Shown one piece after another: positions 22,909 through 30,852 of a stretch of DNA of 52,618 nt. The stretch lies in assembly GCA_902590895.1 (NCBI GenBank), contig CACIYM010000005.1:1-52618 (forward strand), read 5' to 3'. How positions within the stretch are numbered: position 1 is the first letter of the stretch; every line of letters begins with the position of its first letter. The notes beneath the pieces were generated by a model, which saw nothing but the letters and a program-made list of their open reading frames with translations, made no database searches and was not told where the DNA came from. The stretch comes from an uncultured Alphaproteobacteria bacterium (GTDB taxonomy: Bacteria; Pseudomonadota; Alphaproteobacteria; Methylaequorales; Methylaequoraceae). Position numbers and translations under genes: made by a program.

Positions 22909-24078
22909 CTACTCATTAATAAATTCTTTAATATAAAGAACCGACTTTTTTAGGTTTGTAATATTACTTGCGTATGAAATCCTTAAAAAACCCTCTCCAT
23001 TTTTGCCAAAGGATGATCCCGGAACAGTTGCAACGTATTTATTTTCTAACAAATAATTTGATATGCTTTTTGAGGATAGTCCACTTTTTTTGATTTTAGG
23101 AAATACATAAAATGCTCCTCCAGGCAAAACACAATTAATTTCTTCGATTAGATTTAATTCACTAACCAAGAATTTTCTTCTCTTATCAAATTCTTTAATC
23201 ATATTGTCAACCTCTATTTGGCTTCCATTAAGCGCTTCAATCCCAGCGTATTGAGAGGCAACATTTACACAAGAATGACAGTTAATAGCCAATTTTTCAG
23301 CATAGTTAAATATTCTGTTAGGGAAAATGCCATAACCTAATCGCCAACCAGTCATTGCATAAGTTTTTGACCATCCATCTAAAACTATAACTCTATCGCT
23401 AATTGCAGGAAAAGACTTTAAACTTATGTGTTTGTGTTTATCGAATAGGATTCTGCTATATATTTCGTCTGAAAGTATAAACAGATTAGGATATTTCTCT
23501 AAGCCATTAGCAAGTTTTTCAAGTTCTTTAAATGGAACTACCCCACCAGTTGGGTTGGCTGGCGAATTGAGAATTATGAGTTTTGTTTTATCTGTAATAA
23601 GAGAAAGAAGTTCATCTGCATCAAATGAAAAGTTGTTTTCCATTCTATGAGGTAATGGAACTATTTTTGCTCCCATATAATCTATCATTGACTTGTACGC
23701 AATGAAACCAGGGTCTGGAGTAATTATTTCTGCTTCAGGTTGACCGAACATTAGTAGTGTATAAAAAATTACCGCTTTACCTCCAGGTGTAACCAAAATT
23801 TCGTTTGGATCAATATTAACCTTATTTCTTTTGTAAAAGTCTGATGCTATTGCTTCTCTCAGTTCTAGAATACCGTTAGAAGAGGTATAACCGTGGTGTC
23901 CATCTTTAAGTGCTTTAATTGCTGCTTCGACTATATTTTTAGGAGTAGGAAAATCGGGTTGGCCAATTCCTAAATTTATGACTTCTTTACCTTCTTTAAT
24001 TAATTGGTTACTTCTAGCCATAATTGAGAAGGCACTGTCACTTCCAATTTCGTAAATTGATTTATTTAAACCATCCAT
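22909..24078 (-). CDS. Pyridoxal-phosphate aminotransferase class I (aspartate aminotransferase-like)
   Basis: LGIGQPDFPTPKNI; NSPANPTGGV; LDGWSKTYAMTGWRLGYG (PLP lysine). Confidence 0.94.
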   Translation of the reverse strand: MDGLNKSIYEIGSDSAFSIMARSNQLIKEGKEVINLGIGQPDFPTPKNIVEAAIKALKDGHHGYTSSNGILELREAIASDFYKRNKVNIDPNEILVTPGGKAVIFYTLLMFGQPEAEIITPDPGFIAYKSMIDYMGAKIVPLPHRMENNFSFDADELLSLITDKTKLIILNSPANPTGGVVPFKELEKLANGLEKYPNLFILSDEIYSRILFDKHKHISLKSFPAISDRVIVLDGWSKTYAMTGWRLGYGIFPNRIFNYAEKLAINCHSCVNVASQYAGIEALNGSQIEVDNMIKEFDKRRKFLVSELNLIEEINCVLPGGAFYVFPKIKKSGLSSKSISNYLLENKYVATVPGSSFGKNGEGFLRISYASNITNLKKSVLYIKEFINE

Positions 24079-24234
24079 AGCAAGAATATATATTATTAAA
24101 GCAGATAATCAATTAGCATTAAAATACAATGACTAAAGACTGACATTGGGTTTTGAAGTTTTTTTAAATTTCATACTTGATGAAAAACCTGTAACTTTTA
24201 AGAAAAATATTATATAAATTAATTTTAATTATAT

Positions 24235-24312
24235 GGTGGCTGTAGCTCAGTTGGTTAGAGCGTCGGTTTGTGGTACCGAAGGCCGGGGGTTCAAATCCCC
24301 TCAGCCACCCCA
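24235..24312 (+). tRNA. tRNA-His (GTG), G-1 and CCA encoded
   Basis: GTGGCTG/CAGCCAC acceptor, anticodon loop TTGTGGT, T arm GGTTCAAATCC, 3' CCCA. Confidence 0.97.
24263..24312 (+). repeat. tRNA-His 3'-end direct repeat, copy 1 (within intact tRNA; att-like)
   Basis: tcggtttgtggtaccgaaggccgggggttcaaatcccctcagccacccca. Confidence 0.97.
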
Positions 24313-24672
24313 TTTTATTTCTTGTAATCTTACAACTTTTTGTTTTCGTCTTCTTACAGTTCTTTTTTCTTTATTTCTAATAAAACCTATTTCCTGATTG
24401 ATTATATCAAGAGCTAAGTTGTCATATCCATAAGAATAACCATAAAGCAGATTAATAATCATATTAGAAACTGAATTAAATTCTTCTTCATTTAATTTTT
24501 TGGCTAGTATTTTAATACAATATTCAAAGTCTTGATCTATACGACCATCTAAAATCTTATATTTCTTATTAATTAAAATTTTAGGTTTTTTTGATGGCGG
24601 TTTTTTGAATTTATTAAAAAGTAAGCCAAGAATAGAGAATATTTTATTTTTAATTTTTGATACAAAAAACAT
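24301..24672 (-). CDS. Hypothetical protein, C-terminus encoded antisense to the tRNA-His 3' end
   Basis: 123 aa ORF; resembles the 25417-25671 product (KILAKKL..EEFNSV...GYSYGYD). Confidence 0.65.
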   Translation of the reverse strand: MFFVSKIKNKIFSILGLLFNKFKKPPSKKPKILINKKYKILDGRIDQDFEYCIKILAKKLNEEEFNSVSNMIINLLYGYSYGYDNLALDIINQEIGFIRNKEKRTVRRRKQKVVRLQEIKWGG

Positions 24673-24679
24673 AAAAATA

Positions 24680-25327
24680 TTAATTATCTAAGCTGGAATA
24701 AACTTGATTTAAGTTTTCCCAGTCTAAAAAATTATTTGAGCCACCATATAAGATAGAGTCAAGACTATCTGATCTATCATTGTGTATTTTAAATATTTTC
24801 CTAACACCATCAATTAAGAATCTAGTTATTTTTTTATTTTCTTTTTCTAAAACAACATTATTTTCAACTTGATGATTAATAAGATATAATATTACTCCGA
24901 TATATTTGAATGCATTATATAAATTAATCTCAAAGAAAAATTTCTTAAGATCAGTTTTCAAAACCTGATTTTGTAACAAAATAGCTTCATTTTTCGAAAT
25001 TAATTTATCTCGACCAAGATAACAGATTTTATCATCCGTTATAAATTGACTGTTGAAATGTAATTTTTCTTCTATAAGTTTCTTATAAATCAATACAAAA
25101 AACGCATTTGTAAGACCCTCACAGCAACAAGTTCCATGACATAAATGATTGCGCCAGTTATTAATATCTGCAATTTTGCAAACTTCAAAAAATGACAAGT
25201 TTTTTATCATGTAAGGTGTGGCAATATAATACATTATATTATTAAGATTAGAATTTTGAGTAATTTCAAAACCTTGAGATTGTAATAATAATTTTTTTAC
25301 TTCTTGTAATTTGTTAGATTCGACCAT
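24680..25327 (-). CDS. Hypothetical protein with CHGTCCC cysteine cluster
   Basis: 215 aa ORF; no family recognised. Confidence 0.6.
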   Translation of the reverse strand: MVESNKLQEVKKLLLQSQGFEITQNSNLNNIMYYIATPYMIKNLSFFEVCKIADINNWRNHLCHGTCCCEGLTNAFFVLIYKKLIEEKLHFNSQFITDDKICYLGRDKLISKNEAILLQNQVLKTDLKKFFFEINLYNAFKYIGVILYLINHQVENNVVLEKENKKITRFLIDGVRKIFKIHNDRSDSLDSILYGGSNNFLDWENLNQVYSSLDN

Positions 25328-25416
25328 TAAAATAATAACTCCAAAGCTTTAACTATACCTAGTAAAATTAAAACGTTTTTTAAAACCCAACACATTACTT
25401 AAAATCAAACAAATTA

Positions 25417-25671
25417 TTACTTTTTAATCAGACTAAATATCTTTTTATTATTCTTAATTAGATTTTGTCGTTCTTCTTTAGATTCATCTTTTGCTACTGT
25501 GTAGGCCTTACGAGCATCTGCTAATATTCCATTAATATCACCCTCATCGTAACCAACATCACATCCCATATAGAGTTTATAAATAAAATCTTCAACTTCC
25601 TTAAACTCTTTATGAGATAAGTGCTTTGCAATGATCTTAAGTTTTCCAAATGCATAATCATTTATAGCCAT
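25417..25671 (-). CDS. Hypothetical small protein, paralogous in part to the 24301-24672 product
   Basis: LKIIAKHLSHKEFKEVEDFIYKLYMGCDVGYD. Confidence 0.6.
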   Translation of the reverse strand: MAINDYAFGKLKIIAKHLSHKEFKEVEDFIYKLYMGCDVGYDEGDINGILADARKAYTVAKDESKEERQNLIKNNKKIFSLIKK

Positions 25672-25692
25672 AGTTATCCTTTTAAAAATTAA

Positions 25693-25764
25693 TAGGAAAG
25701 GGATATGTACCGAGAAAGGTCGCCTTACTGTGTTAACGTTGAAACTAATACAATCCCTTACCTA
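25693..25764. other. Interrupted inverted repeat between divergent islet genes (possible structured RNA or operator)
   Basis: taggaaaggga (25693-25703) / tcccttaccta (25754-25764), 10 of 11 positions complementary. Confidence 0.4.
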
Positions 25765-25829
25765 TAAACATCATAATAAAAAAAAAAATTGTGTCAACCA
25801 AAAATATAACATAAATAAATAATTGTATG

Positions 25830-25857
25830 TTGACATATAAATATGACAATATATGAT
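25830..25857 (+). promoter_or_regulatory. Sigma70-like promoter TTGACA-16 bp-TATGAT
   Basis: TTGACA 25830-25835; TATGAT 25852-25857. Confidence 0.5.
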
Positions 25858-26304
25858 ATATATATGAATGAAAAAAAATATGATTTTAAAATTGGAAAAA
25901 ACTTATTTGAAATTAAAAGCTTTAATCTTGAAACTGAAAAAGAAATTTTAATTTCACTTAAGAAAATAGAAAAGAATAATAGGACTAAGGAAGAAACTAA
26001 AAAAATTAAAGCAAGTAATTTTAAAGTTATTATTCATAGACGTATGCAAAAGTTGATTGACCTATTAAATGGTCTTTCAAAACTTTCTAACAAATCTCAT
26101 TACAAAGTTGATCATGAGATACTTTTGGAGTGTGAAAATAAGTTAAACGAAGAAATCAGAAAAGTTTTTTCTAAATTTAGATCTTATCAAAAAGAAAAAA
26201 AAATTAGATCTGAATCACAAACAAAAGCTTTGAGAAAGCAATTTGAAGAATTACGCTTATTGATCGATGAGCAAGAAAGCAAAATTAACAATGAAAAAAA
26301 TTGA
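25843..26304 (+). CDS. Hypothetical helical protein (start may be 25864)
   Basis: 153 aa K/E-rich ORF directly upstream of and overlapping the HNH-HIT ORF. Confidence 0.6.
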   Translation: MTIYDIYMNEKKYDFKIGKNLFEIKSFNLETEKEILISLKKIEKNNRTKEETKKIKASNFKVIIHRRMQKLIDLLNGLSKLSNKSHYKVDHEILLECENKLNEEIRKVFSKFRSYQKEKKIRSESQTKALRKQFEELRLLIDEQESKINNEKN

Positions 26305-27352
26305 AAAGATGAAGAATCTTATAAGAAAAATTTTAAGAATAAAAAAAAATAAAAAAAGTATAAGTCCTAATATTTTTCTTAAACTACATAATTATATTTT
26401 ATCTAAGATGCAAATGTCACATATTTATCAACCTTTAATGTTAATTGAGTTGATAAAAGGAGATGGAAAAGCGAATAGAAGAGATATAGCGAAATCTATT
26501 TTAAGCTTTGACGAAGCACAAATTGATTATTACAAAAAAATTATTCAGTCAATGCCATTCAAATATTTGTCTAAACATCTAGATGAAATAAAAAAAAAAA
26601 AGGACGAGTATTACATTAAAGATTTTAATTTAAATGGAAATCAAAAAGAAGAATTGATTAGACTATGTAAAAAAAAATTAAATGAATTCATAAAAGAAAG
26701 AGGTATTAAAAATATTTTTCATCATAGAATATTAGCAACTGGTATTGTTTCCGGCAGTATGAGATATAAGGTTTTATTAAGAGCAAAAAATAGATGTGAG
26801 AGTTGTGGGATATCTAATGAAAAAAAACAATTAGAAGTAGATCATATCATTCCTAAAAGTAAAGGTGGAAAAGATGAGTTTAGTAACTTCCAGGCGTTGT
26901 GCTATACTTGTAACTCTCAAAAAAGTAATAAAGATAATACAAATTTTAAAAAAGTGCTAGAAAGTTATGAACTCAGAAAAAAAGGTTGTATTTTTTGTGA
27001 TTTATCAAAAGATAGAATAATAAATTCAAACGAGCTTGCTGTAGTTATTGAAGATAACTATCCTGTTACCAAATATCATTGTTTAATTATTCCTAAAAGA
27101 CATTGTGAGGATTACTTCGATTTATATCAACCAGAAATAAATGCTGTTTCACAATTGATTAATGAAACAAAAAAAGTCTTAATGAAAAAGGATAAATCAA
27201 TAAAAGGATTTAACATCGGAAGTAATTGTGGTGAGGTTGCAGGTCAGACTATTAATCATTGTCATATACATTTAATTCCAAGAAGAAAAGGTGACTCAAA
27301 AGCCCCGGAAGGTGGTGTGAGAGGAGTGATTCCAGATAAACAAAAATATTAA
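26267..27352 (+). CDS. HNH endonuclease-HIT domain fusion protein
   Basis: HNH: CESCGISNEKKQLEVDHIIPKSKGGKDEFSNFQALCYTCNSQK; HIT: CIFCDLS...HCLIIPKRH...INHCHIHLIPRR. Confidence 0.88.
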   Translation: MSKKAKLTMKKIEKMKNLIRKILRIKKNKKSISPNIFLKLHNYILSKMQMSHIYQPLMLIELIKGDGKANRRDIAKSILSFDEAQIDYYKKIIQSMPFKYLSKHLDEIKKKKDEYYIKDFNLNGNQKEELIRLCKKKLNEFIKERGIKNIFHHRILATGIVSGSMRYKVLLRAKNRCESCGISNEKKQLEVDHIIPKSKGGKDEFSNFQALCYTCNSQKSNKDNTNFKKVLESYELRKKGCIFCDLSKDRIINSNELAVVIEDNYPVTKYHCLIIPKRHCEDYFDLYQPEINAVSQLINETKKVLMKKDKSIKGFNIGSNCGEVAGQTINHCHIHLIPRRKGDSKAPEGGVRGVIPDKQKY

Positions 27353-27363
27353 ATATTCTTGCA

Positions 27364-27413
27364 TCGGTTTGTGGTACCGAAGGCCGGGGGTTCAAATCCC
27401 CTCAGCCACCCCA
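27364..27413 (+). repeat. tRNA-His 3'-end direct repeat, copy 2
   Basis: 50 bp identical to 24263-24312. Confidence 0.97.
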
Positions 27414-27459
27414 TATAAAAAAGTTTAACTCAAAAAAATTTTATGATATTAATTACATT

Positions 27460-27924
27460 ATGTTAAATATTTTTTTAGCGATTGTATCATTAATTTTTTT
27501 TACGACAAGTTGCCAAACAATGAGAGGAGACAAACCTCTTGCAGAAAAAGTAATTAAGTCTGATCCAAGCACAAATTTAACTTTGGGTTTGGTTCAGATG
27601 ACCGTAAGAGAAGGTGCAAGTAAAAATGATATTATTTCATCACTGGGTTCACCTAATATGGTAACAAGTTCAGGTTCTAAAAATGAAACCTGGATTTATG
27701 ATAGAGTCTCTACTGACATTCAAAGAGAAAATGAGTCTGGTTCAGCAGGCTTGGAGGTTGGTTTTGGAGGTTCAGGTGATGTGGTGGGAGGTAATATAGG
27801 GGCTGGAGCCTCGTCTAAATCTTCTGGAGAAGTAGTTGTTCGAACACAAAGGACTTTAACAGTAATAATAAAATTTGTTGATGGAATAGTTTCCTCTTAT
27901 CAGACTAGAGCCACAAGTTTTTAA
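27460..27924 (+). CDS. Putative lipoprotein, SmpA/BamE-like fold possible
   Basis: FFTTSCQTM lipobox; VREGASKNDIISSLGSPNMV...ETWIYD resembles SmpA/OmlA pattern. Confidence 0.65.
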   Translation: MLNIFLAIVSLIFFTTSCQTMRGDKPLAEKVIKSDPSTNLTLGLVQMTVREGASKNDIISSLGSPNMVTSSGSKNETWIYDRVSTDIQRENESGSAGLEVGFGGSGDVVGGNIGAGASSKSSGEVVVRTQRTLTVIIKFVDGIVSSYQTRATSF

Positions 27925-28523
27925 TGTTTTTTTTTTTTCTTATTATATTTACTTTGTTTTTTATTGATTTGGGGAATACACAAGTTATAAACCAATCAAA
28001 TCAACAAAGTACAAAAGTTGAACAAAAGGTTCCAAAAAAAACTTCAGTAGAGATACAAGCAATTCAAACTCGTACATTTGAAACAACAGAGAAGAAATTA
28101 TTTAGAGCAACTCTTAAAGTACTTCAAAACAATAGTTACAAAGATATTATTTCCGATTTTAATGGAGGACTTATAACAGCAAAGTTACCATCTGTTGATG
28201 CTAGTGACTCAGCCGGAACACAAGTTGGCAAGGCTCTTGGTGGATTAATTGTTGGTGCAGTAATTCCTTTTGGAGGGTTATTAGTACCTGGCAAAAAAGT
28301 TGGTCAATTAGATAGAAGTGTGAATATTACTCTTGATCCAATCAAAGATAATTTAATTGAGATAAGAGTTGCATTCCAAATCACTGAAATGACAACCCAG
28401 AGCAATTCTTTTGTATCAACCAACGAAACAATTGAAGATGACCTTACAGATCAACCAGAAATTTACCAAGCATTTTTTGAACAAATTGATAAAGAACTTT
28501 TTGTAAGGGAGAATAAGTATTAG
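27924..28523 (+). CDS. Hypothetical exported/membrane-associated protein
   Basis: Hydrophobic N-terminus; GKALGGLIVGAVIPFGGLLVPGKK; start codon overlaps the preceding stop. Confidence 0.65.
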   Translation: MFFFFLIIFTLFFIDLGNTQVINQSNQQSTKVEQKVPKKTSVEIQAIQTRTFETTEKKLFRATLKVLQNNSYKDIISDFNGGLITAKLPSVDASDSAGTQVGKALGGLIVGAVIPFGGLLVPGKKVGQLDRSVNITLDPIKDNLIEIRVAFQITEMTTQSNSFVSTNETIEDDLTDQPEIYQAFFEQIDKELFVRENKY

Positions 28524-28545
28524 GTAAGATAATCTTATAAAGTAA

Positions 28546-28592
28546 GTTTGTGGTACCGAAGGCCGGGGGTTCAAATCCCCTCAGCCACCCCA
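28546..28592 (+). repeat. tRNA-His 3'-end direct repeat, copy 3
   Basis: 47 bp identical to the tRNA-His 3' end. Confidence 0.97.
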
Positions 28593-28596
28593 TAAT

Positions 28597-29451
28597 TTAA
28601 ATTTCAAAAAAAGTGTAATCACTTTCTCGATTAGCCAATTCATTTAGATTCTTATCAAAGAGATAGAAATTTTCATGAAGATTAATATACAAACCTATAC
28701 CTTTTTTATTATAGTTTTTTGGAGGGTTGAATATTAGTCCAACTTTTTCATTTCCATTTTCATCTAAAGAAAAGTCATCAATATGAACTTTGAAAACTTT
28801 ACAATTATTTAAATATAGACTTGATGGTCTTACTTCAAAACCTGCTGTCAGTTCAATAGGTGAACGTTCTCGGTGTTTATCAGTCCATTTATATCCTGTA
28901 TCATTTCTTTCCCTTATTAAAAAGTTTTTTGATTTTTTTACTATAAAGGAATTTTCAATCCCACCAAGTGACATCATCTTTCCTTTTTTACAATCAAAGC
29001 CAGCATAAATTAAAAGTTGAAGAAAAACTGGAAGAATAGTGGTTGAAATATGTCCCTCCAAAAATCTCTCAGCTGGATGTTTAGGGCCTGAAATAACTAA
29101 ATCTCCATCCTCATTTAGTAAGTCATAAATTTTATCTAGAAAAAAACCTTGATTTCTCTGATGCTCTATTACGTGCGAACAATAAATCATATCATACTGT
29201 GTTTTAAAGTTATATTTATTGAAATCACCGATAAACTCAGCTTTCTTTTCATATTTGTCAATTGAATCAACTAAAAGACCAAAACTTCTCATTATTTTGC
29301 AATGTGCACCTAAAGCACCACCAATATCCAAAACTTTAAATCCTTTTTTAAATTTATTTTTAGATAGTAAGTATTCTATTAATGAGAATCCTCCATAATC
29401 TAATTTAGGTATCTGATCTAACATATAAATATTGAGCAATTTAAATGCCAA
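28597..29451 (-). CDS. SAM-dependent methyltransferase
   Basis: FKVLDIGGALGAHCKIM motif I; YDMIYCSHVIEHQRN...LLNEDGDLVISGP. Confidence 0.8.
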   Translation of the reverse strand: MAFKLLNIYMLDQIPKLDYGGFSLIEYLLSKNKFKKGFKVLDIGGALGAHCKIMRSFGLLVDSIDKYEKKAEFIGDFNKYNFKTQYDMIYCSHVIEHQRNQGFFLDKIYDLLNEDGDLVISGPKHPAERFLEGHISTTILPVFLQLLIYAGFDCKKGKMMSLGGIENSFIVKKSKNFLIRERNDTGYKWTDKHRERSPIELTAGFEVRPSSLYLNNCKVFKVHIDDFSLDENGNEKVGLIFNPPKNYNKKGIGLYINLHENFYLFDKNLNELANRESDYTFFEI

Positions 29452-29574
29452 ATTTTTTAATCAGAAAAATTAATTTATAAATTCAAAAAAATATTTCTAA
29501 AGGTTGGTATTTCATAATTTGGGAGCAATTAAATATGTATGTTTAAAAACATTTTCAGTGATTTTACACGGTGA

Positions 29575-29772
29575 TTAGTATCCATATCCCATTAAGAATT
29601 TTAATCTTTCTGCCTCATCTGCAAGTTTGGTCAATGATCTGGCTGCATCTGAGTTACTCAATGAAATATTATCTTCTTTTGAAACATTTCCGAGGAATGT
29701 AATTAATTCTGGAAGCATTGTTATAGCTCTTTGGTTCTTATTTGCGTCTTTATATTTAGGATCAATTTTCAT
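29575..29772 (-). CDS. Hypothetical small protein
   Basis: 65 aa ORF, non-repetitive composition. Confidence 0.45.
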   Translation of the reverse strand: MKIDPKYKDANKNQRAITMLPELITFLGNVSKEDNISLSNSDAARSLTKLADEAERLKFLMGYGY

Positions 29773-29913
29773 AAATTCATATTATCATAATATGCTTTAA
29801 ATCTAAAAATTTTTGTTTTGTGAAATTTTTATTTCTTGAACAGATTGTAGGAGATTAAATCCACCAAACAAACTCGATAAAATTTAAAAGTATTTAAATT
29901 TTGATGTTATGAT

Positions 29914-30810
29914 TTATAAGGAGACCCATCTTCTGATATTTTGATTTGCGGGAAAGATATCGGGGTGTATAATCTCCGCTAATATTCTTGTGCTTTCAAG
30001 AATATCAGGACCTGGTCTATTAAAGTATTTATTACCATCAACTAGAAATTTTTTTTTATCTTTTAAAACATTAAAATAATCAATATTTGATTTAAATATT
30101 TCTTTTTTTGATCTATTAATATCGAAGCCACAAGGCATAAAAATTACAATATCAACTTCTTGGAAGTTTATATCTTCGAGTTTTATAAAATTAGAATTTT
30201 TTCCAGACTTGGCCAAAACACTTTTACCTCCAGCAAATTTTACGAGTTGAGGAATCCAATTTCCCGCAGTCATTATTGGTTCAATCCATTCAATGCAAAG
30301 AACATTTTTAATTTTAGAGTTTAAAGTTTTTGCCTTAATTTTATTTATTTCTTTTTTAATGTTTTTAACTAAAAAATTTGATTCCTCTTCTTTATCTAAT
30401 TTTTTACCAACTAGCTTTATATCCTTGAGTACATCTTCAAATGTATTGGGTTTTAAATCAATTAGAACAGGCTTTTTATCTATAAAATCTCCTAAACACT
30501 TCTCTACATCTTTTAAAGAAACCGCACAAACTGAGCATTGTGATTGTGTTATTATTACATCTGGATCTAATTTTTTGAGCAAATTAGATTTTACTTCGTA
30601 TACAGACAAACTTTGTTCTAAAATTTCTCTGATATCATAATCGATTTTTAATGAAACTTGTTTCGTTTTTATTCTGCTAGTTGTAAGTTTTGGAAGTTTT
30701 AAAGCTTTTTTTGGATAATCACATTCGTGAGAAACTCCAACTAAATTATCGTATAAATTTAATGCAGAAATAATTTCTGTAGCGCTTGGTATGAGACTTA
30801 CAATTTTCAC
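29914..30810 (-). CDS. BtuF-like cobalamin-binding / ABC substrate-binding family protein without obvious signal peptide
   Basis: MKIVSLIPSATEIISALNLYDNLVGVSHECDYP; DPDVIITQSQCSVCAVS. Confidence 0.85.
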   Translation of the reverse strand: MKIVSLIPSATEIISALNLYDNLVGVSHECDYPKKALKLPKLTTSRIKTKQVSLKIDYDIREILEQSLSVYEVKSNLLKKLDPDVIITQSQCSVCAVSLKDVEKCLGDFIDKKPVLIDLKPNTFEDVLKDIKLVGKKLDKEEESNFLVKNIKKEINKIKAKTLNSKIKNVLCIEWIEPIMTAGNWIPQLVKFAGGKSVLAKSGKNSNFIKLEDINFQEVDIVIFMPCGFDINRSKKEIFKSNIDYFNVLKDKKKFLVDGNKYFNRPGPDILESTRILAEIIHPDIFPANQNIRRWVSL

Positions 30811-30852
30811 AGTAATTTTTTATGATTTAAAATCTAAACAATTTATAATTTT

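Larger units (their letters stand above)
24313..27413. mobile_element. tRNA-His islet 1 (~3.1 kb) bounded by tRNA-His 3'-end repeats
   Basis: 50-bp identical repeats at both ends; AT-rich accessory ORFs incl. HNH-HIT; no integrase. Confidence 0.8.
27414..28592. mobile_element. tRNA-His islet 2 (~1.2 kb) bounded by tRNA-His 3'-end repeats
   Basis: Repeats at 27364-27413 and 28546-28592; two cargo ORFs, no integrase. Confidence 0.75.

Noticed and set aside
27364-28592. Possible CRISPR-like or multi-copy tRNA-His array
   Set aside because: Copies 2 and 3 lack the 5' half of the tRNA and are separated by kilobases of coding sequence; better explained as att repeats
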